NCBI GenBank assembly: GCA_003988855.1
Contig: QYAI01000069.1
Location: forward strand, 1 to 64,000
Origin: Arachnopeziza araneosa
Taxonomy: Eukaryota; Ascomycota; Leotiomycetes; Helotiales; Arachnopezizaceae
Direction of reading: 5' to 3'
DNA length: 64,000 nucleotides
The position numbers and the translations under genes were made by a program. The notes beneath the pieces are model-generated. The model was not told where the DNA came from. It did no database searches and saw nothing but the letters and a program-made list of their open reading frames with translations. Each line of letters starts with the position of its first letter. Positions within the stretch are counted from its first letter, which is position 1. This document shows, piece by piece, positions 34,073-45,309 of the stretch.

Positions 34073-35113
34073 CTATTTTACGTCTGTCTCCAAAGCAATA
34101 TCAATCACGACCTTTCCTTTCGCTCTTCCTGTTTTCAATCTTTCAAATGCCTGAGGAGCCATTTCAAATGGGAATTTCGAATCGATCACAGTCTTAACCT
34201 TTCCTTCCTTCATCCATTGCCCAATCTGCGTCAAGTCCTCGACACTTGGCTTCGGCCAGAATCCTTCCAGCTTTCCCTTTACTCCGCCGAGAAACTTGGG
34301 TGTTATTTTTCGCTTCAATGAGTCCGTTACACCATCCCAGCTGGGCTCTCCTCCGACCAATATGATAGAACCACCCGGCTTCAAAAAATCGCCACTTTTC
34401 CATAATAACTCTGGATTTTTACCCACATTATCAACCGCGTGATCAAATTTCCAACCAGCCGCTATGAGTTCTTCAACGACGCTCGTACTCTTGTAATCAA
34501 TCACAATATCTGCACCCAAACTCTTGCACAAGTCAACATTGACTGCTGAACAAGAAGTCGTTACATGGCACCCAACAGCTTTTGCCATTTGAATTCCAAA
34601 GACTCCCGTCCCTCCTGATCCACCATTAATGAAGATATGATCACCCCTCTTGACTCGAGGGACGATAGATTGGTATGCTGTGAGTCCTGCAACGCCAACC
34701 GTGGCTGCGTCGACGGCAGAAACGCCTTCGGGGAGAGCAACAGCAGAGTTGTGCTCCTCTTTGACAAGCGTGAATTCTTTGAGAGCTCCACCAGCAATTG
34801 GAGAAGTTCCAGAGACTCCAAAGACGACTTGTCCTGGCTTGAGTGATGAATGCTCTGCTGGTGTGACAATGGTGCCCACGAAATCGATTCCAGGGGTTGC
34901 CAACTTTGGGCGGATGAGAGAGCCAATATAAGGGATTTCTGCTGGCTTATAGTCGACTGGGTTTAGTGCTATTGCAAGAACTTTGACGAGATGTTCGTTT
35001 GGTTTGGGTTTTGGTACTGGAATGGTATTGAGATTCATGTTTTTCTCGAGGCCACCTTTTGTACTAGAGTACTGCCATGCTCGTATAGTAGCTGGTGGGA
35101 ATGATATGACCAT
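34073..35113 (-). CDS. MDR-superfamily quinone-oxidoreductase-like reductase
   Basis: An intronless frame encodes 346 residues with the two-domain layout of medium-chain dehydrogenases/reductases: an N-terminal GroES-like part (LKPGQVVFGV, LTAYQSIVPRV), then the Rossmann motif INGGSGGTGVFGIQMAK and a substrate/cofactor domain ending KGKVVIDI. It lacks the zinc-binding Cys/His set of alcohol dehydrogenases, so it belongs to the zinc-free quinone/enoyl reductase type and probably uses NADPH. Fungal relatives are often annotated as zinc-binding oxidoreductases or as trans-acting enoyl reductases. No biosynthetic genes lie beside it, so a general reductase is more likely. Confidence 0.9.
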   Translation of the reverse strand: MVISFPPATIRAWQYSSTKGGLEKNMNLNTIPVPKPKPNEHLVKVLAIALNPVDYKPAEIPYIGSLIRPKLATPGIDFVGTIVTPAEHSSLKPGQVVFGVSGTSPIAGGALKEFTLVKEEHNSAVALPEGVSAVDAATVGVAGLTAYQSIVPRVKRGDHIFINGGSGGTGVFGIQMAKAVGCHVTTSCSAVNVDLCKSLGADIVIDYKSTSVVEELIAAGWKFDHAVDNVGKNPELLWKSGDFLKPGGSIILVGGEPSWDGVTDSLKRKITPKFLGGVKGKLEGFWPKPSVEDLTQIGQWMKEGKVKTVIDSKFPFEMAPQAFERLKTGRAKGKVVIDIALETDVK

Positions 35114-35887
35114 CTTGATCGATGGAATAGTTGAGTTCCGAGAATGGAAATACTTTGGTAGGCGAGTGTAGTGATGGCTATGTCAAAGAAAGGCTGCGTG
35201 AGGCTTGTTGATTGTAATTAAAAGTCTCTGTAAATAATGAGGTGAAAAAGTAACTTGGAAAAGTCTATGTAGAAACTTCAGAGGGTTGATACATTAAATA
35301 TATCACTCTTTATACAAATGAAGGGAGGTGTCTGGGCGTGTTCATGACGGCAATCCTATGCGATATTCCGCTTAGAGACTTCGCATTCGCTTAGCGGGCA
35401 TCTCTTTCGACCGGGTCCGAAAGCCAATCAGATGTGTACGAGTTAAGGTAGCTGGATGACACAAGATAGACTTTACGCCACAACAGGCTGAGGTAGTCCC
35501 ACTAGCCTTTAGACTCTGCTGTGGAAACCTTGCTCATCTTAACTATCAGTAACTTGGCGATGTGCTGGTTAAAACATCAGAAATGAGCAAACGTAGCAAA
35601 AGAGAGAGATGGAGAAAAAAGAGTTGGTTGATGAGTGCATCCCAAGAAACAGATATAAGAGAAATTGCAAGCGAGAGAAAACCACTATACCAACAAACAG
35701 AGAAGAGTATACTCTGCATTGGATATGAGAAGGAAGGTCATCGTTCCGTTGACCTAATTTCGGTGACTACGCGCAGTCACGTGCTCACGGCCAAAGTCGG
35801 TTTGAGGCGGATCGAATTTTGAGTTCTATTTCCAAGCAACAGGTTCCCGCAGCCTCAACCATTAGCCATTGAGCCATTCCGTATAAC
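35114..35887. promoter_or_regulatory. Divergent promoter interval reductase / lipoyl synthase
   Basis: About 770 bp separate two divergent start codons. The interval includes a CACGTG box about 105 bp before the lipoyl synthase ATG, listed separately. A plus-strand frame at 35562-35822 has no recognisable content. Confidence 0.5.
35778..35783. promoter_or_regulatory. CACGTG E-box upstream of lipoyl synthase
   Basis: The palindrome CACGTG in the context TCACGTGCTCAC is a classical site for bHLH factors such as Cbf1 or Pho4 types. It lies about 105 bp upstream of the start codon. The site is short and could occur by chance. Confidence 0.3.
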
Positions 35888-37157
35888 ATGGCGACAACAG
35901 CTACCACATTTCGTTGTTTCAATGCACCTCCGCTTCGTCAAGCTGCTCGTTCGCTATTCTGTTCCTCGTCCTCCCCGCGATCCTTTGCCACAGATGCCTC
36001 ACCTCCAGAACCACTTGCTAAACGACGACCTACATACTTCAAAGACAAGCTGAACTCTGGACCTTCATTCTCCGAGTTCGTTGGTCTGCCAGAAAAGCCT
36101 CTTTCAGCAACAGAGTCGTATGAACTACGGACTGCCCTCGTTGGTCCTCCAGGAAGAAAGAAGCAGATAACTCGACTTCCAGAATGGTTAAAGACACCCA
36201 TACCAGACAATTCTAACTACAAGAAAATCAAAAAAGATCTACGAGGTCTCAACCTGCACACAGTGTGCGAAGAAGCACGGTGTCCGAATATATCCGATTG
36301 CTGGGGAGGAGATGACAAAAGCGCAGCTACCGCTACGATTATGCTCATGGGAGATACATGTACCAGAGGCTGCCGGTTCTGCAGTGTCAAGACAAATAAA
36401 GCGCCAGCACCTTTAGATCCTCATGAGCCTGAACATACTGCAGAGGCATTATCGAGGTGGGGTTTAGGGTACGTGGTTCTGACCTCTGTGGATCGCGATG
36501 ATCTTGTAGATGGAGGAGCGAGGCATTTTACGGAGACAATCATGAAGATCAAACAAAAGAAGCCTGAGATGTTGGTTGAAGCATTAACGGGAGACTATGC
36601 TGGTGATTTGGAGATGGTGGCAATGGTGGCAAAGAGCGGGTTGGACGTATACGCTCATAACATGGAGACGGTAGAAGAATTAACTCCTTTTGTAAGAGAT
36701 AGGAGGGCAAAATTCAGACAGAGTTTAGCGGTTTTGGAAGCGGCAAAGAAAACCGTGCCGACATTGATCACGAAGACGAGTATAATGCTTGGGTTTGGAG
36801 AAACCGAGGATCAATTGTGGCATACATTGAGAGGTTAGTTTAGCCATTGCTCTCTGAGTGCGGAACGCTAAATATACTTTAGAGCTTCGTAAAGTTAACG
36901 TCGACGTTGTGACATTCGGACAGTATATGCGACCTACGAAACGTCATATGAAAGTTGAGGAGTATGTCACACCAGAAGTGTTTGAACTCTGGCGACAGAG
37001 AGCCTTGGACATGGGATTCCTGTACTGTGCCAGTGGCCCCCTTGTGAGAAGCTCATATAAAGCCGGTGAAGCTTTCATCGAGAATGTACTGAAAAAGAGA
37101 AAGGGTGTAACAATACTGGGCGACGAAGCGACTGGAATGCAGAAGGCAATTGTATAA
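35888..37157 (+). CDS. LIP5: Mitochondrial lipoyl synthase
   Basis: Two exons (35888-36833, 36883-37157) give 406 residues across a 49-nt intron. The N-terminus is a mitochondrial presequence (RCFNAPPLRQAARSLFCSSS). The auxiliary iron-sulfur cluster motif is C127-x4-C132-x5-C138 (CEEARCPNISDC), and the radical-SAM motif is C158-x3-C162-x2-C165 (CTRGCRFC). The SVDRDDL, YAHNMETVEEL and VTFGQYMRPT blocks and the C-terminal GPLVRSSYKAGE are those of LipA/Lip5. The enzyme inserts two sulfurs into octanoyl groups on lipoyl-dependent proteins such as the pyruvate dehydrogenase E2 subunit. Length and motifs are normal. Confidence 0.97.
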
Positions 37158-37486
37158 ATGTCAGTTGGGGACTTCAACAGTCATTGGAAATTATGGCCCG
37201 GCGTTGCGTTACGCATAGCATTACAGGTGTTCGGTAGACAGCAGTTGGAAGGCGTGACCGTGGTCGGTCGAGGTTGCCAACTGCTAATGAAACCATCAAT
37301 TCCCGTTTCTCTTTTCTCTTCCGTATTCCAATCCACAATTGCCCCATTGATTTATTCTTGCTCGAGCATTAGATTAAGGCAGTTTTTAATACCGTTTTGT
37401 TTTACACATTCATCAACTTGCTGCAGACACCATCCAACGTGTGGTTTGATCCTTAGAGCATTTGCCTACCTTGCACAGATACGAAG
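37158..37486. other. Intergenic region upstream of the unassigned protein gene
   Basis: About 330 bp lie between two plus-strand genes. I saw nothing beyond presumed terminator and promoter sequence. Confidence 0.5.
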
Positions 37487-38095
37487 ATGTCCTTCAAATG
37501 CAGCGCTCCAATCTTCAACTTCAAAACCTGGCGCTTTGAGATGAAGTATCGATTCAAGCCTCGCCTCTATGTAACTCTACACATCCGTCTCGCTCCACCA
37601 AGGACGTCGAAATTGGAGGATAACTATCGCTGGGGAATCCTCCTTGCCCCGAAAACTGAATTCAGAGGTCAGACTACCGGCACTTGCTTCCAACCGAAGG
37701 AGAGTTTGGGTGATGGCTGTCCAGAATGGACATTTGAAGAGAAAGGGGTTCCTATCGATCCGAATGACGATATTCTTGTCCGTGTAATGATTGGCAAAGT
37801 TCTAGACGAGAACAAAGTCGGAGAATGGCTAAGAAGTGTGCCAATCAAGGACAGCGAAAAAGATTGGAACAGCGTCGCTTGGGTGAAGGAAGCTATAATT
37901 GGTCTACAAGACAAAGCAAAGGAAAAAACAATGGGCCGAGCAGTGCTTGATTGGGAACTCATCAAGCGTGAGGCTATAACGTACGTGAAAGAGAGAGAGA
38001 GGAACCACAGATTTGACGGTACTTGCGATGATAAGTGGGATTTGACTGTTGTACCAACATGGTGCATGCTCAGAGACATGGCGGTTTGCAATTGA
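37487..38095 (+). CDS. Uncharacterised conserved fungal protein
   Basis: A single exon encodes 202 residues. The sequence is soluble, without signal peptide or membrane segment: KPRLYVTLHIRLAPPRTSK, DNYRWGILLAPK, then DWNSVAWVKEAIIGLQ and a C-terminal DLTVVPTWCMLR. The YVTL...RWGILLAPK and VAWVKEAI blocks recall an uncharacterised fungal family (I believe DUF6914), but this is from memory. An internal ATG (MKYRFKPRLYV) is an alternative start and would remove 18 residues. No function is assigned. Confidence 0.75.
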   Translation: MSFKCSAPIFNFKTWRFEMKYRFKPRLYVTLHIRLAPPRTSKLEDNYRWGILLAPKTEFRGQTTGTCFQPKESLGDGCPEWTFEEKGVPIDPNDDILVRVMIGKVLDENKVGEWLRSVPIKDSEKDWNSVAWVKEAIIGLQDKAKEKTMGRAVLDWELIKREAITYVKERERNHRFDGTCDDKWDLTVVPTWCMLRDMAVCN

Positions 38096-38826
38096 GAGGT
38101 GGATGAGTGGTGGATGAGGAGATGGAAATGCAGAGGTACCTACCAAGCGGTTCTTATCAAAGACGACTTGTGGAGGCGCAGGTAAAGGAGATGGAGGGTG
38201 AAAACAACAGATTCGCTTGATTCTCGTTTATCTTGTCAGCCAGAAAAGTTCAGCCAGCCAAAAACTAAAATTTCTATATATGTCTCTCTTCGTTGAACCC
38301 TTGAGCCAATTGTTGAAATGTTTTATATCTTTTCTAACATTCCCCTCTCACGACTTTAAGATGTTGTTAAGGCCTAAATACTCCTCTCACTCTTCACTCT
38401 TTGCAAAAATCTTACTGGCGGCTGAAAGAAACCTCTCTCTAGATGAGAAAGAGTTTTGCTAAACTTATGCACGTATCACAATTTCTCCGTCGATATCAAG
38501 GCGATAACGAGACGAATGAATGAATTTTGATTGAAGTCAATGAAGTACCTTTCTTGTCTGTAAACAAAAGGAAGCAGTTAGTTAAAGTTATCTTCTGTTA
38601 TTATGTCAGCAGAAGCTCAGACAGCCACTTCACGTGATTTCTAGAAAGGGGCATCAAGAGCACCTTATTGGCGGCTCTCGGCACCCTTTGATGGACTAGT
38701 GATACCTCCGAAATGAAAGTCTTCAGCTGGCGCGTCACTCCCTGAATTTCCTCCTCTTCAATCAACTCTTCTTCAGTTGTTCCAACACATGGTCGCTCTT
38801 CTCGACTACATTTCTTTCCCGGCGCC
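38096..38826. other. Intergenic region upstream of the GH12 gene
   Basis: About 730 bp. A minus-strand frame (38903-38601) with an acidic stretch (TTEEELIEEEEIQG) overlaps the GH12 first exon and has no recognised family, so it is treated as a shadow. Nothing else was seen. Confidence 0.45.
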
Positions 38827-39960
38827 ATGTTACGGATATTGGTATACCTAGCATCGGCTTGCCTTTTTCTGAATACTCCCACTTCAGCACTTGGAACACC
38901 CATTGTAGATCTGTGCGGACAGTATCAGAGCTACACAAGTCGCTCGACTCAGTATATTTGTCAGTGCAAAACCCTCGATACGAAGAACCACTTTTAACAG
39001 TAGCAGTCAGTACTAATGAATGGGGATATGATGGGTCAGGTTCACAATGCGTTACTGTAGGGTTGAGAGTCGGAATTGAAGATCCAGCATATCTAATTGT
39101 GTCGGCAGGTCTCAGAGGACGATGCGACATTCAACGCAACATGGATTTGGAGCCAGAACGAAGCCTATGTTCACTCCTTTCCTAATATTAAATTGAATTC
39201 GACTTCGCTTCCAGTCCAGCTGTCATCACTTTCGAATCTCACTTTCGATGTGAGTTGGGCCATGTTGACCCCGGACGGCTCATCCGCCACGGCGGACTTG
39301 AACGCAATCGGCGCATCTGCAAATGTTGTCTTTGACATGTTCTTGGATCCCGATCCAGTCAAATCGCAAAGTCCCACAACACCACAATATGAAGTCATGG
39401 TTTGGATTGGCGAAATTGGGAATAAGAAACCTATTGGATTTAGCTCGTCGATCGACGCACCTACAATTACCCTGAACAGCACGGGAACCGTTTTGTAAGT
39501 TGTATCCTGTTCACATCTTCTAATGAAGTTGTTGATGATCTGCAGCCAGCTATACATGGGCGGCAACGCCAACGGGCAATATGTTTACTCGTGGTTATCA
39601 ACATCACAAATTAGCAATTTCAATGAGGAGATCTCTGCTCTTCTTCACTATCTCTGGCAAGCCTCGTACATTTCGGAAACGAATTACTTGGGAATGATTC
39701 AGTTTGGGACAGAAACCTTTCACGCCACCCAGAATATCACATTCACCGCCACCAACTTCTCGCTGGAAGTTAACTCGGGTACACCTTTACCAAGCCCTAC
39801 AGCTTCATTTTCTTTCTCTCCCGCCAAAGCTACTGAAACAGGTTCACCAGAAAAAGGGAAGAATTCGGCATCTTCTCTTCTCTGTCCAAGGGATGTCACA
39901 GTACTGACGGTAGTGGCGACGGCAGTCTTCATCGGATTTGGTTTCGTCGCATGGGTATGA
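38827..39960 (+). CDS. GH12-type endoglucanase with C-terminal membrane anchor
   Basis: Four exons (38827-38951, 39011-39056, 39109-39494, 39546-39960) give 323 residues with all phases closing. A signal peptide (MLRILVYLASACLFLNTPTSA) leads into DLCGQYQSY, then TNEWGYDGSGSQC, the usual GH12 N-terminal pattern. The probable nucleophile is the Glu of QYEVMVWIG and the acid/base the Glu of FGTETFHA. After the catalytic domain come a Ser/Pro/Thr stretch and a hydrophobic C-terminus (VTVLTVVATAVFIGFGFVAWV), absent from ordinary secreted GH12 enzymes of about 240 residues. It is probably GPI-anchored or membrane-bound and acts on beta-1,4-glucan or xyloglucan at the cell surface. The first intron's exact sites are the least certain part. 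Confidence 0.82.
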
Positions 39961-41723
39961 TTACTACAGTAGATAACGCAGACTCGTTCTGGTCTTGAGT
40001 CAAGAATATCACATGTTAAGACGTCACGTTATACATTAGACAGGCGCTTGGGAACCACTATATCTCGAATAATTAATCATTGGTCTTCCATCTCTGACTT
40101 GAGCTTCGTCATCACCTTCCTCGAATGGAATGCACATCTCTTAATACAGCAGTTCAAAGTGGATAACTCCCGCATCAATTTTCACAATGCAGGAACAATC
40201 ACACGACTCAAGTCAACCTTGCGCGATCCAAGCTCTTCCTGTCTCCCGTGTGCTTGGATTCTTTTGACAGCAGAGCTTAAGTTAGATTTGACAGGGACTC
40301 CCTGGAGGCATTGAATCCTTGATCAATAATTTTCCGGGCCCTGAACAATCCTTGAACTTCAGCCGCAGACCCGCAAATCTACTCTGGGGCGTCGTGTTCT
40401 AGTCCTGAACTCGATTAGACGCGCTCAATTTAAGATTGCGCCAAGGGACAATGCTTTTTGCTTTTTGCGCCCAGCTCTTTTCAGTCATGAAATTATCAGA
40501 GCGGCAAGTTTGCAGCAGTGGCTTATCCAAAAGGAGCAAAATGGCGTTTAGATAAACGGACGTCGGCACGTTGCCCCTGAATTGGAGTCACGTAGACGCT
40601 GGAAAACATTTCCCCTGACGGGAGGCTATGGTGAACGGGTTGGAAACAAGAGACCTCGAGCAAACATGTTTTGCGGAAAGCATCATTTCCGGGTTGCTTC
40701 AAGTAAATATTTGCCGGCAGGAACTTGGTCGTTGAGTCTCTCAAAACGAGGATATATTCCTGTTTGTTGGTGCTATCAGTTGATCCTTCACGGGTGTTAT
40801 CGATAGGGTGCTAGACTCCTCGCATAAAAGGGATGCTCGTGGGGGTGTAGTCTAGAGTCTGGACTTGTCAGGACCTTGGATCCTTCTCATCAATCATCGA
40901 CTCATCAATTGCTTGGTACGCATCAGCGGTGGTGCGATATGCGAGAGGTTATGAGCCAGTAACCTAGCAAGCGACATTGGGTTCTGGCAGTGTTGGCCCT
41001 AAAGTAGCTTAAATGGGTCCAATATGAACTTTTCACTGGAAATATTCTCTTTTGTTTTTTATACTCTGGTACCTGCCCCACTTCCCGCGTGTTTGAAGCA
41101 ATCGTGTCCAACCGTGCTCTTGTTGCTGGCATTTTTATCAGTGTGGCTGAAAAGTGGTCGCGCCGTCTGATAACGGCCCCCTACAGGTGAGGCTCAATCC
41201 GTGAGAGGCGTCCGCCAAAGTGGAGAGACAGTTTCCAACAACCTTGAATTGTGGAAATCACCACGTTAACCTACGCCGGTCGATCTGAATGTCTAATTAA
41301 TTGATCCTTTTTCTGGCGCTCCGTCAATCCCTGAGTTCATGCCCGTTTCGTCCCTAGCTAGGAATAGTCCTGTTGATCATCGGATATGGATCCGCTCCCA
41401 AAATACCCAAGGTCTCCTCCCCTTGGACCTCTGTGATCTGACTTGCCTAAGGGTCAGCACTTTCTAGGATCGACGTAAGAGTTGCATGCTCCTGCTTCTT
41501 AATATCTTACGCTAATTCCCGTTTCTGCAGCACGACTTCTTCCACATTTCTACCCGGAGACTTTCCCTTCTATGTTCTGACCAGCAACATCTTCTATTAA
41601 CCTGAGAAGAAAGTACTTTCGTTATCACTTCTTCCAGAGTTATATGTCGTCTCTTTGAGCTACCCAACATTCGTTTTCCCCCTCAACCCACCACACTCGT
41701 TTCAATACAGTCACTACGAAATA
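39961..41723. other. Long upstream region of the GT2 gene
   Basis: A gap of 1.76 kb without a recognised gene. The sequence is of normal GC content and not obviously repeat-derived, unlike the gap at 3-5 kb. The last 200 bp are pyrimidine-rich, as in fungal leaders. A long regulatory region is the simplest explanation. Confidence 0.5.
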
Positions 41724-43749
41724 ATGTCAGGACACCGCGATTTTCGAGGTCTCCAACCTCCCCAAAGACCGGGCACTTCCGGCAGCAATGCATCTTCAAT
41801 ATACAGAGATCCTTTCGCCGACCCAGAAGGACACTCACGTTCCAATTCCATCGTAGAACCAGTTACCAGACCACCCACTGCCCAGCTGGCTGGGACCTAT
41901 CGCCGAGAGGATGAGATTGTAAGTTTCAAGGGCTCAAGTAGTATGTCTATCTAACTCCTCACAGCGCCCAGCACCCAGATCACAGCGTCCTGCGCCTCCA
42001 CCGCCGAGGGTTCAAAGCCTGGGTTATGGGTTGAGTTCTGATATGAATGAGAAAACAGAGTATCAACCATCTCGACCTGAAGTAGCCTCCCAAAATGGCT
42101 ACAAACAAGAGACACCCGTGGAGACTCCTCAGGTTGAACGTACCTGGTTTCAGCGACAATGGTTTACTTTCAGACAGACATACTATCCCGTGGAGGATGC
42201 GCCTCTGATTCTGCCTTCCGGAACAACTGATGAGGAAAAGTACAGCTACCTAAAGACGAACCGACTGCCTCTGTACTTGATTGGAATGTTTTCTTTCTTG
42301 AGTTTGTCCGCTGGTATGTGGCTATTTGTGCTCACATCGGTTTATTTCTACTGGGTTGGTGTGATTGTTGGTCTGCTTCAAATTTATCTCCTCATCTCCT
42401 ACACGATCACCATCGTCGGAAAAGACTTCGATTTCGAGGATCACAAGAGAATCCTACGGGAAAATCCAATTACACCAGCGACCGCACCAACTGTTGATAT
42501 CTATCTTCCTTGCTGCAAAGAGCCACTCGAGGTTATTGCCAACACATACAAATACGTCAAGCAACTCAAATGGCCGGAAGGAAAGCTCAAGGTTTATGTC
42601 TTGGATGACGGAAATATGGAAGAGATCAAGCACTTAGCTGAGAGTTTCGGGTTTAACTACATCGTTCGTGAAGACCGACCTCGTCTCAAGAAAGCTGGAA
42701 ATCTCAGATGGGCGTTTGCACGCACACAGGGCGACTTTTTTACCATCTTCGACGCTGATTTCTGCCCTCGATCCGACTTTCTTCTGGAACTCATTCCTCA
42801 GCATCTCGATGATCCAAAAACTGCGCTCATTCAGTCGCCTCAATTTTTCCGTGTCAAGGACGAACAAACCTGGGTCGAACAAGGAGCTGGTGGCATTCAG
42901 GAGCTCTTTTATCGTGTCGTTGAGGTCAACCGTAATCGTTGGGGCGCCTCTATCTGTGTCGGTTCAAACGCCGTCTACCGCCGCGAAGCTCTTGTAGAGA
43001 CTGGTGGAACTGCTGAAATTGGTTTCTCTGAAGATGTTCATACTGGTTTCTACGCTGTCAACCGAGGCTGGAAAGTCAAATATGTCCCACTCTGCCTGGC
43101 TTGTGGTGTTTGTCCAGATACTCCTCATGCGTTCTTTTCTCAACAAATGAGATGGTGTATGGGCTCTACGACTCTTTTGACCAACCCGGATTTCTGGAAA
43201 TCAAATCTCAACCTAATTCAAAAAATTTGTTACGCCTCTGGTATGATGTACTATACCGCCATCTCCATTTGCATCTTTCTCAACCCCGTTCCCGGTATTC
43301 TTTTGCTCTGGGTCCGACCGGAATACTTCAAGTATTACAATCTTGCCTTCGCTCTCCCATCAATCATCTACTCGCTCATTGCTCTCCGCGCTTGGGCGAA
43401 AGCAAAGTATTCTCTGAATGTTCAGTTCATCATGGTCATTCAATCCTATGCCTACCTTACAGCCATCAAGGATCGTCTTTTCGGCCGTGCTTTGGCTTGG
43501 GTTCCATCTGGTGATAATAAGGGCCATAAGAACAACAAATATCGCAACATGAGAATCTTGTGCTGGTGCTGGACCATCACCTATGTCAGTGCCCTGGTAG
43601 CTGCGCTCACCTACAGATGCATCAAGGGTGGGAAGAACTTCCACATCTACAATGCCATTCCAATGATGCTCTTGGATTCAATGAACATTTTCTTTGCGCA
43701 TAGATTCTTGTTTTGTATGAAGATGGATCCCAAGAAGGACAAGGTGTGA
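41724..43749 (+). CDS. Processive family-2 glycosyltransferase (cellulose synthase-like)
   Basis: Two exons (41724-41918, 41965-43749) give 659 residues. A disordered N-terminus of about 130 residues leads to two transmembrane segments (near 169-187 and 192-215). The GT2 core follows with VLDDGN (Asp near 279), FDADFCP (DxD near 328-330), FSEDVHTGF (near 421) and QQMRW (QxxRW near 458), then four further membrane segments. These are the D,D,D,QxxRW motifs of processive synthases of the cellulose, mixed-linkage glucan and hyaluronan type, which use a UDP-sugar at the cytoplasmic face and export the chain. Fungal relatives include the A. fumigatus Tft1 and GT2 proteins needed for hyphal growth in plant pathogens. 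A UDP-glucose dehydrogenase gene is the next gene on the same strand. Confidence 0.93.
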
Positions 43750-45309
43750 GCTATGGCAAATAACGCAATCAGTCAAGTTTGATGTGGATGGGAGTTTGAG
43801 GTTTAATGTTTTATTGGATTTGGGTTGGGAATTCTGCAATCGCTAGCACAGCCTTCACTCGTTGGTTTTCTCACGTCAGTTCGCTTCTTGTCATGATATC
43901 TAGACTTTACATAGACCTTAATTGATATTATTCAATCTCAATCTTGGCATGTTTGGAATTGTGAAGCGCATGATATGACATGACATGATTGCACCACTTT
44001 CGATCGTCGGTCTAATTTCCTCATGATGTGGTAGCACGGAGCGGCACAGTGGAAGAAATAAGTTGCACTTCGTTCACGTGCAAATATGTTTCACCCTATG
44101 CACGGGGAGGAGATTTTCAGCTCCTTTTCCCACCGCCACCCACGCGTCCATTATCACATCATCGGCTGTGCACTGATGATGATGGCGTCGCCTACAATTC
44201 TCCTGTGCTACGTTGTTTCAAGTGACCGCTGACCTTAAATTTCCCTTTGGACCGCCTTTTGATGCTAACGGTGCGTCCGCCATAGCGCCACGGTGTGCTC
44301 GACACTTACAGTGAAATGGCCTGAGCGGTAGGCTCCGAGTCACGCTTGGAATATTTCTATTTCCTGCCTTGTTTTGGTCTTCCGTGGAGCCTTGCCCAGG
44401 GCTTTCTTTTCTTCATAGCCCGTGAGGTCAGGGCAGATGCCGCTTTGGCTTTGCAAATCTCATGGCGGCTGCTTCTGGAAAGCATTCAGAGCGAGTCACA
44501 TGAAAGTGCATCAATTCTTATCCATTGTCGACCCAAGGCAGATCCTATGACGATCCTAGAGAGCGCCAGCACAGGGACCGCTATTGTCTCCTTGTAGGAG
44601 TCTACATTTCATCTTCCTTTTCGGAACAAGTAATTAGCGCCCAATTATTGATTCTTGGTATTATTTTCTATGGCTTCCGTTGCCAATCAAGGCTAGTCGT
44701 CTCAACCCTTGGCCGCTACATGGCTCCTAGACAAGCCTTCCGTCGCCATGGGATCTTAGCAAGCCACAGCCAGCCATCTGATTTCAGGCCCCCTAGTGCC
44801 GGGCATTTCTCCTTTCTTTGTCTTGGTGCCCCTGAATGCGCATACCTGGATCAGCCTCTGTTCCGTGGAATACACCCAACGCACTTTTAATTACGTGGTG
44901 AAGATCATTATGTGAACAACATGCGAACATGGAGCTCTGCCGTCACTGGAGAGAGGGAAAGATCTGTGCAAGGAATGTCAGCGTTGGGAACCTTTGGGTC
45001 TGATAACCTACCCTGCAATCATTTAGGGGTCCCCCCCCACTAATCAGGCAAGACCCGCCAAGACTGATTGATTAGACATATCGATCTTGACATCTCCTTT
45101 TGGCACTCGGGCGGCTGATCGGCCCAATATATCATATCCATTGCGGCTTCAGCCCCTCGAGTTATCAGTCCTACTTCTACAAGCCACTCAACCCCCCACC
45201 GTATTATTTTTCGCGTTATTCTCCGATTTTTTTATATCTAGCAGTCTCAGTTACTCTTAAACATAGACATATCCATTGAATCTTCATCCTTCTCAATCAT
45301 ACCGCCTGA
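43750..45309. other. Intergenic region between GT2 and UDP-glucose dehydrogenase
   Basis: 1.56 kb without a recognised gene. It contains an eight-C run (near 45031) and a pyrimidine-rich stretch just before the dehydrogenase gene. Open frames on the plus strand have no family-like content. It presumably holds the GT2 3' flank and a long promoter. Confidence 0.5.

Noticed and set aside
38601..38903. Minus-strand frame with an acidic stretch
   Set aside because: Overlaps the first exon and promoter of the GH12 gene; no recognised domain, and the GH12 signal peptide and splice phases support the other strand.
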